The notes under the pieces were generated by a model. That model did no database searches and was not told where the DNA came from. It saw nothing but the letters and a program-made list of their open reading frames with translations. From NCBI GenBank assembly GCA_900317835.1, contig ONIL01000003.1:38200-102199 (forward strand): a stretch of 64,000 nt of DNA. Direction: 5' to 3'. The DNA comes from an uncultured Prevotellaceae bacterium. GTDB taxonomy: Bacteria; Bacteroidota; Bacteroidia; Bacteroidales; Muribaculaceae. A program made the position numbers and the translations under genes. Of the stretch, positions 9,006-16,360 are shown in pieces; position 1 is the first letter of the stretch, and each line of letters opens with the position of its first letter.

Positions 9006-9413
9006 ATGAACTACAAGATTATTGACATCGAGGGTATTGGGGATGTATATGCTCCAAAATTGATTGCTGAGGGTATCGAGACAGTCGAGCAGTTGCTGGA
9101 CGCTTGCGAAGCCCCCACGGGACGCAAATTAATAGCCGAGAAGACCGGTATCAGCGAGAAGCTGATTCTCAAGTGGACCAATCATGCCGACTTGTTCCGC
9201 ATCAACGGAATCGGCCCGCAATTTGCCGAATTGCTTGAAGCTGCCGGTGTTGACACCGTCAAGGAACTGCGCCACCGCGTTGCCGCCAATCTCGCCGCCA
9301 AGGTAGCCGAGGTTAATGAGGAAAAGCACCTGTGTGGCCGTGTACCTGCCGAGGTTGAGATTCAGAAAATGATTGACCAGGCTAAGGAACTTCCTCCCCG
9401 CATGACCTACTGA
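9006..9413 (+). CDS. DUF4332 domain protein (helix-hairpin-helix type)
   Basis: This 135-residue soluble protein contains two helix-hairpin-helix-like units, IEGIGDVYAPKLIAEGIETVEQLLDAC at the N-terminus and INGIGPQFAELLEAAGVDTVKELRHR in the middle. That layout is the DUF4332 family. HhH motifs usually mediate sequence-independent DNA or RNA contacts, but the function of this family is not established. It probably shares a transcript with aquaporin and is followed by a terminator hairpin. Confidence 0.82.
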   Translation: MNYKIIDIEGIGDVYAPKLIAEGIETVEQLLDACEAPTGRKLIAEKTGISEKLILKWTNHADLFRINGIGPQFAELLEAAGVDTVKELRHRVAANLAAKVAEVNEEKHLCGRVPAEVEIQKMIDQAKELPPRMTY

Positions 9414-9434
9414 TCCAGGTTATCCCCACTACGA

Positions 9435-9475
9435 GCAAGCCGCCGGACACTTGACGTCCAGCGGCTTGCTTGATT
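9435..9475 (+). terminator. Terminator after the DUF4332 gene
   Basis: Stem GCAAGCCGC / GCGGCTTGC (9435-9443 with 9461-9469) with an inner GGAC/GTCC extension, followed by TTGATTCTTT. Confidence 0.75.
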
Positions 9476-9499
9476 CTTTACTCGCCAATAACAGTGCCA

Positions 9500-11878
9500 T
9501 CAATTGAGGATAAGATCAATGACGGCGTTGATATCCGCGATATTGATTTCACCATCTGCATTGATATCGGCGGTGGCGACCCAACTTGTTCCTGACAAGA
9601 TGATGGAGATGATGGCATTGACATCAGCGATGTTCACCTCACCATCACAGTTCACGTCACCCACGAGGGGGTCTGGCTCGTCTTGCGGCATATTGGCATA
9701 AACAAGTTCCATGCCCGGAATCTTGAAACTATAGGATTCGCCCACAGTGGGAGAATTATAAGTGATGTAGTAATAAATCAGATGCAGCGGGAAGTTACCC
9801 AAGTCGTTGGCTTCACAGATATCGGTCACGGGCACATTGAGAACGATACTTCCGTCAGTCACTTCATTGACGGGATATTCCACAGTCACACGATCACCAT
9901 AGGCATTCTCGACCAATATCTTCACCGACTTGAGCTGCAAATTTCCTGGAATCATGCGCAGACGCAGGGTGTCGGGAAGGCCCCATATCTGCACCGCTTT
10001 AGATAACTTGATATAGGGGTTGCGTGACGATGCACCGGTGAAATCCAGTTGCAATCCATTATCCAGAGCCATGACCACGAGGTCTTTGCCTCCACTTTGC
10101 GTCACTTGCCATGAGCTGGGATCTATAGACGCATTCTCGATAGTGGCAACACGCCGCTGGGGGTTCTCCACACTCACCTTGACTGAATCGAGCAACAATG
10201 GATTGGAGCTGCCTACAAAGGTCTGTCCGTTATCAATGGCAGTGATGATACCCTGCTCATTAACGGTACACACGTCCTCATTGGCTGACGTCCAATCCAC
10301 TACCGAAGGGTCCACCTTATCCAATCCGTAGCCGCTTACCCCATTGATATTGATAGTGTATGGATGGAAACGGTCGATGACCACACTGTCGCTGACCAAC
10401 AGCCACTGTGCCTCCATGATGGTCACAGGTTGGCTGGCGGTGATATCGCCGTGAGTGACATAAAGATTACCCACTGCAGGTGTGGAAACGGCATGGAAAT
10501 TACCCTCCTCATCGAAGTGGCCCACCCATGGATCGCACGAGAAGGTGCAACCCTGCAAGTCGCGAGTTTTCAGAACACCATACTGATTATATCCCCACAC
10601 GGCAAAACTCGTGGTTGCCGATATCGACAAGTTGTAGCACCGCGGCTCATAGCGGATGACACCGATATCGTCATCAGGGGGTGCAATGGACACCAACAGA
10701 CACCCATTACCAACGGCTCGCACTGAGCCATCACTGGGATGATTGATGACCTCGTCGTTGACTACCATGCACGAAGAGCCGCCACCATCCAGATTCACCG
10801 CATTGACGGCTCCCAACGCCTCAAAGATGCCCATCATCTCCTTGAGCGTCACACCTGTCGAGGTGAGGTGGCGACCATCCACAACGACAAAGTAGAGACG
10901 AGTACTGTCAGCATTGAAGCCGATGGCTGTTCGAGGGTGCAGCTCGGCCCAATCCTCCATGAACTGGCCATTCTGCATGATGATGTGGTTGCTGCCGCCG
11001 ATGAGCTGGTTGATATTGACATCCTGCGGGCCATTGTTAAGCGTTAACTTGAAGTTGATGGTCATCACGTCGCCCTCATGCAGCGATCCAGCATAATTGG
11101 CATAGGTGCCTTTCAACCACAGGATAGCCTTCCCGTCAGGGATGGCCATCGACCCCTGGGCATCAACAATCGACTCAATCACACACTGCTCGGTGCCATT
11201 GGCAAGCCAACGGAAAGGCTGGTCAGCAGGTCTGAGTATCACCATTTTGCCCGATGAGGATCCATCATAAGTCGCAGGACCATAACTGCGCGTGAACAGG
11301 ATTGACTGGTTGGCGGCTATGTTCTCGTAGGCATACCGCATGCGATTCACCAGATTCAACGGGAACGACACCTCGCCACATGACACCCCACCGGTGAATG
11401 TCAAGCGGTCCATGAAGGGGCGCTTGTTGTCATCGAGCACGAGGCAGGCACGATTGTGGCTGCTGAGCACCAGTTCGTCGTTGCGAACCTGGCCACTCAG
11501 GGGAAGACCCACCTCGTTGGTGGGCGAAGTCATGAAAAAATCGCCATTGACCGCCGCCACCACTTCATGTCCGGGCCACGTGTTGCGAGTAGCCATGTTG
11601 ACTGGGGTCTCGCTGCCCACCGATCGCTCGGCTCCCAGGCACGTTTCCATGACAATGTAAGGATTGGTCAAGTCCATCTCGGTCACGCTCACCTTGAGCG
11701 GCAATGCCGGGATATCGAATTTGGCCGACGTCACGCCAGGTCCCACCAGATGCGGGAAAATGAGCGTGTCCACGTCATAGGCCTTGTCGCCAATCGTCCA
11801 CTGGTCACGGGCGGCACTTGTGGCAGTGCCCATTGTCACTGCCACAAGCAACGCGATTAAACCATTTATTCTCATCAT
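9500..11878 (-). CDS. Secreted phosphodiester glycosidase (NAGPA/DUF2233) with C-terminal dockerin
   Basis: This 792-residue protein has a signal peptide (MMRINGLIALLVAVTMGTATSA). The phosphodiester-glycosidase domain (about 95-400) includes VAAVNGDFFM, HPRTAIGF and the signature NLDGGGSSCMVV. The family includes the mammalian 'uncovering enzyme', which removes GlcNAc from GlcNAc-1-phospho-6-mannose, so a sugar phosphodiester is the likely substrate class. Bacterial Ig-like strands follow (about 410-590), then another beta region, then two dockerin-like F-hand repeats (about 735-792: DVNCDGEVNIADVNAI and DINADGEINIADINAV) that end the protein. There is no T9SS tail. Its ATG overlaps the upstream gene's stop (ATGA), which implies translational coupling. 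Confidence 0.85.
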   Translation of the reverse strand: MMRINGLIALLVAVTMGTATSAARDQWTIGDKAYDVDTLIFPHLVGPGVTSAKFDIPALPLKVSVTEMDLTNPYIVMETCLGAERSVGSETPVNMATRNTWPGHEVVAAVNGDFFMTSPTNEVGLPLSGQVRNDELVLSSHNRACLVLDDNKRPFMDRLTFTGGVSCGEVSFPLNLVNRMRYAYENIAANQSILFTRSYGPATYDGSSSGKMVILRPADQPFRWLANGTEQCVIESIVDAQGSMAIPDGKAILWLKGTYANYAGSLHEGDVMTINFKLTLNNGPQDVNINQLIGGSNHIIMQNGQFMEDWAELHPRTAIGFNADSTRLYFVVVDGRHLTSTGVTLKEMMGIFEALGAVNAVNLDGGGSSCMVVNDEVINHPSDGSVRAVGNGCLLVSIAPPDDDIGVIRYEPRCYNLSISATTSFAVWGYNQYGVLKTRDLQGCTFSCDPWVGHFDEEGNFHAVSTPAVGNLYVTHGDITASQPVTIMEAQWLLVSDSVVIDRFHPYTININGVSGYGLDKVDPSVVDWTSANEDVCTVNEQGIITAIDNGQTFVGSSNPLLLDSVKVSVENPQRRVATIENASIDPSSWQVTQSGGKDLVVMALDNGLQLDFTGASSRNPYIKLSKAVQIWGLPDTLRLRMIPGNLQLKSVKILVENAYGDRVTVEYPVNEVTDGSIVLNVPVTDICEANDLGNFPLHLIYYYITYNSPTVGESYSFKIPGMELVYANMPQDEPDPLVGDVNCDGEVNIADVNAIISIILSGTSWVATADINADGEINIADINAVIDLILN

Positions 11879-13254
11879 TTCAATATAATATCGATGACCG
11901 CATTAATATCGGTGATATTCACCTCGCCATCACCATTCAAATCTCCTGACGGCAAATGATGGCCCGAGAGAATCATATCGATAATGGCATTAACATCGGC
12001 GATATTGACCTCGCCGTCACCGTTCACGTCGCCATGCACACCAGGCACGTCATTGTCAACATTGCGCCCGATCTTATAGACCGCCATGCCATTATAGGCC
12101 TTGAAAGTCAGCAAGGTTACTTCCTCAAAGCCGTCCTTGTCAACACCATATTCCACCGACAAGCAGTGCACGCGCAGGCCGCTGTCATTCACCTTGCCCA
12201 AGCTGTCGGCAGGAATCTTCCAGTACTTGGTCATGCCACCCAGCGACATGCCGTCGCCCAACTCACAGATGTTGGCCTGACAGCCGTGACCGCCACCGTT
12301 CATGTCAGCAATGGCATAAACCAGGAAATTGCGGCCATCCAAATGAAACTCAATGCAACCATTGGGCGCTGACTGCGGCCACAAGTCAGGATCCACATCC
12401 TCAAACGAGTCGATGACCGACCCCGAAAAGTCATAAATCACTGGCGCGGTGTCAAAGCAATCGATGTAGAACATCTCGCCGCTGTAACGCGAATCCTCGT
12501 CTGGACCCTCAATCATCTTGATGACCGGCGCCAGCGAGAAACCTGTCTTGGTCTCGGGATAGAAGTTGATGATATCCATGTAGGGATCACCATCAAAGCC
12601 GCCTTCCCAATCACCACCCTGATCGGCATGCATCCGGTAAATTGTCGGGAAACCAGGGTCAGCCGTGGAACCAGCCACCGTCATGATGTTACACTCGGCC
12701 TGCTCAAGGGTGATGTCGCCGATAACGTCCAGATAGTCGGTGCGTTGCAATGCGTCACCCTTGTCCAGTTCGACAACGAGAGTGAGTTCTCCCGTCTGAA
12801 TATCAACCAGATAAACGGGCACATACTGTTGCACCGTACTGGTCATGGGTGCCACCCAGATGTGGTGGAAACTGTCCTTACCGATGCTAGCCACGCCCAA
12901 GAAGCGACCATAGGGCGCGCCATCAAGCGTCAGGGGGAGGTCAGGCAGTTGACTGCCGTCGGCAGCCGAGAAACGGTGGATAACCGATTGTGAAATGGTG
13001 TCAGTACCGATGATGACGGCCAGTTCCTCGCTGCGTGACACATAGATGATGCCCTTGTCCATTGTCGCCGTGCGGGCGCGCTGATTGCAGATGTCGTTGC
13101 TGGTGTAGGCCGTGCCACTGTGCACACGATCAAAAATCCACTGGTTGACAATCTTAATGCCATTCACCTCGGGGTAGGTTTGGCCATCGGTTATCGCCAT
13201 TGCACTTAACGTGGCTATAAACAGAGTAACTAAAAACAGTAATGATTTTTTCAT
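11875..13254 (-). CDS. Secreted propeller-like protein with C-terminal dockerin (paralogue 1)
   Basis: This 459-residue protein has a clear signal peptide (MKKSLLFLVTLFIATLSAMA). About 370 residues of blade-like repeats follow (GIIYVSRSEELAVIIGTDT, PVYLVDIQTGELTLV, EMFYIDCFDTAPVIYDFSG), which suggest a beta-propeller. The last 60 residues are two dockerin-like F-hands (DVNGDGEVNIADVNAIID and DLNGDGEVNITDINAVID). I do not recognise the family of the main domain. It is closely related along its whole length to the next upstream gene (13363-14742), and its stop overlaps the start of the phosphodiester glycosidase by 4 bp. It is likely an exported accessory or binding protein of the glycan locus. 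Confidence 0.8.
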   Translation of the reverse strand: MKKSLLFLVTLFIATLSAMAITDGQTYPEVNGIKIVNQWIFDRVHSGTAYTSNDICNQRARTATMDKGIIYVSRSEELAVIIGTDTISQSVIHRFSAADGSQLPDLPLTLDGAPYGRFLGVASIGKDSFHHIWVAPMTSTVQQYVPVYLVDIQTGELTLVVELDKGDALQRTDYLDVIGDITLEQAECNIMTVAGSTADPGFPTIYRMHADQGGDWEGGFDGDPYMDIINFYPETKTGFSLAPVIKMIEGPDEDSRYSGEMFYIDCFDTAPVIYDFSGSVIDSFEDVDPDLWPQSAPNGCIEFHLDGRNFLVYAIADMNGGGHGCQANICELGDGMSLGGMTKYWKIPADSLGKVNDSGLRVHCLSVEYGVDKDGFEEVTLLTFKAYNGMAVYKIGRNVDNDVPGVHGDVNGDGEVNIADVNAIIDMILSGHHLPSGDLNGDGEVNITDINAVIDIILK

Positions 13255-13278
13255 TGTTCAGGGGATAGATTAGAATTC

Positions 13279-13338
13279 ATAAAAAACGCCGCGGACTGAC
13301 GCGGATGTGGTTGACACTCCGTGCAATCCGCAGCGGTT
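13279..13338 (-). terminator. Terminator between the two dockerin paralogues
   Basis: Imperfect stem AACGCCGCGGA (13285-13295) with TCCGCAGCGGTT (13327-13338). Read on the minus strand it is followed by six T residues. It suggests that the gene at 13363-14742 is a separate unit from the two genes below it. Confidence 0.55.
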
Positions 13339-13362
13339 ATTGTTATGAAAATGGTTAAACGA

Positions 13363-14742
13363 TTATTTCAAAATCAAATCAATGACAGCATTGACATCGG
13401 CAATGTTCAGCTCCTTGTCTCCATTGACATCGGCTGACGATGAGAACTTACCCGACAGGATGCTGTCAATAACAGCATTGACATCGACAATGTTCACCTC
13501 ACCGTCGCCGTTCACGTCACCAGGAAGTGAGTTATCCTCGCTTTGAACATTCTTGCCAATCTTATAGAGAGCCATACCGTTGTAGCACTTGAAGATGAAG
13601 AGTGTCACCTCCTCGTTGCCCTCGGCATCGGTGCCATACTCCACACTCATGCTCTGTACACGTGTACCACCATCGCTGACTCGTCCCAACTCATTGGGCA
13701 CCATCCAGTAGCGTTGCATTCCAGCCAGCGCCATACCCTCGCCCAACTCGCAGATATACACCTGACAAGCCTTGTTGATGCCCGTGGACTCGACGGTACC
13801 GTCATACTGGGCGGCGACATAGGCGATGAAGTTGCGACCCTCGAGCGTGAACTCACACACACCATTGGCACCAACATCCATTGGCCAAAAAGCGGGATCC
13901 ACGTTCTCGAAGTTGTCCACCATCGTGCCTGTCACATCATACAGGATGGGCGATGAGCTGAAACCGTCAATGTAGAACAACTCGCCACTGTAATCCCCTT
14001 CACCGGCAAGAACCATCTTGGCCACAGGAGCAAAGCCCCACTGGGTTACCGTTTCGGGGTAGAAGTCCAAAATGGCCAAATAGGGGTCACCATCAAAGCC
14101 GCCCTCAAAGTCACCACCTTGATCGGCATGCCAGCGATAGATATACTCGGAACTGGCACCCACGGTCATGATGTTACACTCGGCCTGCTCACGGGTGAGG
14201 TCACCCATCACGTCAATATAGTCGCAGCGCTGCAAGGCATCACCCTTGTCAAGACGGTCAACGAGCGTGAGTGCACCCGTCTCACCATCAAGCAGGTAAA
14301 CGGGTTGCTCGGTAGCCAGTTCACTGGTATAGGGAGCGATATAGAGGTGGCCGAAGTTGTCCACACCCACCGTGTTGGCATTCAACGTCGTTGTACCATA
14401 AATTTCGCCGTCGAGCGTCAACGGCAGTTCCTTAATCAGGTTGCCATTGGCTGCATCCAGTTTGTAAACCACACTCTGGGCGATGGTATCAGAACCCAGG
14501 ATAACAGCATTGGCATTAGTACGAGAGATGTAGATGTAGCCTTTGGTCATCACCGAAGTTCTCGCACTTGTATTGCAATAGGGTTGATTGGTCCATACTT
14601 CAGGCGTATGGGCACGGTCTTGAATCCACAGGTTCACAATATTAATACCGTTCACCGTCTCATACTTCACCCCATCGGTCTCGGCCCAAACACTTGCAGC
14701 TGTAGATGCCATCAAGAACAAGAAGAGTAATAATTTTCTCAT
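13363..14742 (-). CDS. Secreted propeller-like protein with C-terminal dockerin (paralogue 2)
   Basis: This 459-residue protein has a signal peptide (MRKLLLFLFLMASTAASVWA). Its repeats match those of the neighbour at 11875-13254 in order and wording: KGYIYISRTNANAVILGSDTI, YLLDGETGALTLVDRLDKGDALQR, HADQGGDFEGGFDGDPYL, GMALYKIGKNV. It ends with dockerin-like F-hands DVNGDGEVNIVDVNAVID and DVNGDKELNIADVNAVID. The shared HADQGGD-EGGFDGDPY segment is the most conserved stretch and may mark the functional face. The main domain is not recognised. The identical length points to tandem gene duplication followed by divergence. Confidence 0.8.
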   Translation of the reverse strand: MRKLLLFLFLMASTAASVWAETDGVKYETVNGINIVNLWIQDRAHTPEVWTNQPYCNTSARTSVMTKGYIYISRTNANAVILGSDTIAQSVVYKLDAANGNLIKELPLTLDGEIYGTTTLNANTVGVDNFGHLYIAPYTSELATEQPVYLLDGETGALTLVDRLDKGDALQRCDYIDVMGDLTREQAECNIMTVGASSEYIYRWHADQGGDFEGGFDGDPYLAILDFYPETVTQWGFAPVAKMVLAGEGDYSGELFYIDGFSSSPILYDVTGTMVDNFENVDPAFWPMDVGANGVCEFTLEGRNFIAYVAAQYDGTVESTGINKACQVYICELGEGMALAGMQRYWMVPNELGRVSDGGTRVQSMSVEYGTDAEGNEEVTLFIFKCYNGMALYKIGKNVQSEDNSLPGDVNGDGEVNIVDVNAVIDSILSGKFSSSADVNGDKELNIADVNAVIDLILK

Positions 14743-14918
14743 AAAAAGTTGGTTTTTAGTTATTTAATGTTTTGACAGATTCTATTTATCCTTTGTGTCG
14801 CAAAGTAACTAAAAAAATCGTTACAATCAAAGTCTGGGTAATAATAATTATCAAAAAAAACCGAATTGTAATTCACAAACCATTACAATCGGGTAACAAT
14901 AAAGCCATTTTTGACAGG

Positions 14919-16334
14919 TCAAGGGTGATAGTCCAACTGGAGGTCCATCCAGACGATGCGCTCCCTGAGCCATCGCTTGAGGTAGGCCACTTCATCATCA
15001 AAATCCTTTGAAATATAGTAGTTGCACCAGACGTACACTCCCCAATGAGGCCACGCCTCGCTGTCACGCTCAATGGCACCATGGCTGGTCAACACATTGG
15101 CCAACGAGTCAATAACCGCCATCAGGCGGCCCTCCTCCAGGTTGCTGTGGCGGTATTGTGCCCAGCGGTCCCTCAACATGGCCACATAAGCCTCATCGCT
15201 ATTGAGCCGTGACCACCAGAAAGGCACCAGATAGTCTTCACCACCCTTGTAGAGCGTGTCGTTGTTCTGAAAGGCCCACGTGTCGGTTCGCCACGACTCA
15301 CTCAACTTGCAGTTGCCGTAAGCCAGGTTCATGTCCCACACCACGGCCTTAAATCTTCCATCAACATTGTCCCGGCGCTTGTATAACTTGCAACTCTTGC
15401 GGTAGGCATCAATATTGTGTCCCAGTTCCTGAGAAATCTGGTAGTCGATAAATGACATCACATCAATATACTTCCTGTAACCTTTCACGGGGTCCTGATA
15501 CCATGGAGAAGCAAACGCGGCCTCCATCTGGTCGATGCGATGCGTGATGTAATGAAGCTGCTGCTCGTTCAAGTCATCATGACCCGGAGACTTGAAATGG
15601 ATGTGGGTAAACTTGTCGGTCAACTCATTGCCATTGCCATCAAGGGGATGATGCTTGCACCGGTAATGCACATCGTCATCATAGTCCACCTCAATCAGAT
15701 AGTCTCCCGTGAGCGCATTCCCCGTCTCGCCAGGCTTGGCAAGATTCAAGCGGTGTTTCCCCTTGGAAACGACCTCGCACAAGATATACACTCCATAATA
15801 GGTTCCGTCAAGGAATACCTCGCAAAAGCGCCCTTGGGGCACATATTCCATCCAAGGACGGGAAATCTCAAACGCCAACAGGTCCCGCATCATGCTCTTG
15901 TCGCTGTAGGGGGCCAACAATGCCCAATTGTCGTCCTTGCCCATGCCCAAGATCTTGGCTTTCTTCTTGGAAGCCCACTTTATAGGACCATCCAACGTGC
16001 GGAAAGAGTAGGGCTTCTTGGGACTGACGTTCACCGATGAATTACCGCGATAACGCAGGGCTATATAGCCCTCATAGTCAATGTGCTGTCCAGGATGGGC
16101 AACGGTGTCGGCGTAGTTGAGTCGGTTCTTGCCGTTATCAATGACCTTGAGGCGCGCCTCGATGCGCTCAGTGCGGCTAATGGCGCGTCCTTTCACCTCG
16201 ATCCACACAATAGGCAGGTTGGTCGAGGTGAGTGTCACGTGCGCCTCGGGCGGGAAATTCACTGCCTCGCGTTTGCAGGACATGACCGCCAACACCAGCA
16301 GCAACAAAGTCACTATGGACAATAACCGATTCAT
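14919..16334 (-). CDS. CotH-kinase-like lipoprotein
   Basis: The start is set at 16334 (MNRLLSIVTLLLLVLAVMSC), which yields a lipoprotein signal with Cys at about residue 20; an in-frame ATG four codons earlier is less suitable. The roughly 450-residue remainder has CotH features: IALRYRGNSS, KKPYSFRTLDG, NWALLAPYSDKSMMRDLLAFE, YGVYILCEVVSKGKHRLNL, YLIEVDYDDD, and the catalytic-type DMNLAYGN. CotH proteins are atypical kinases; family members phosphorylate spore-coat proteins, and CotH modules also occur in dockerin-bearing clostridial proteins. The target here is unknown. It lies 26 bp after the dockerin-tagged GHL10 gene, but a TACCTTTG box only 9 nt before its ATG suggests its own, almost leaderless, transcript. 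Confidence 0.85.
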   Translation of the reverse strand: MNRLLSIVTLLLLVLAVMSCKREAVNFPPEAHVTLTSTNLPIVWIEVKGRAISRTERIEARLKVIDNGKNRLNYADTVAHPGQHIDYEGYIALRYRGNSSVNVSPKKPYSFRTLDGPIKWASKKKAKILGMGKDDNWALLAPYSDKSMMRDLLAFEISRPWMEYVPQGRFCEVFLDGTYYGVYILCEVVSKGKHRLNLAKPGETGNALTGDYLIEVDYDDDVHYRCKHHPLDGNGNELTDKFTHIHFKSPGHDDLNEQQLHYITHRIDQMEAAFASPWYQDPVKGYRKYIDVMSFIDYQISQELGHNIDAYRKSCKLYKRRDNVDGRFKAVVWDMNLAYGNCKLSESWRTDTWAFQNNDTLYKGGEDYLVPFWWSRLNSDEAYVAMLRDRWAQYRHSNLEEGRLMAVIDSLANVLTSHGAIERDSEAWPHWGVYVWCNYYISKDFDDEVAYLKRWLRERIVWMDLQLDYHP

Positions 16335-16343
16335 ATCAGGGCA

Positions 16344-16351
16344 CAAAGGTA
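16344..16351 (-). promoter_or_regulatory. -7 element directly upstream of the CotH-like gene
   Basis: TACCTTTG on the minus strand, with only 9 nt between it and the chosen ATG at 16334. Transcripts from it would have almost no 5' leader. No good -33 element lies at 19-20 nt. Confidence 0.5.
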
Positions 16352-16360
16352 ATAAAAAAA

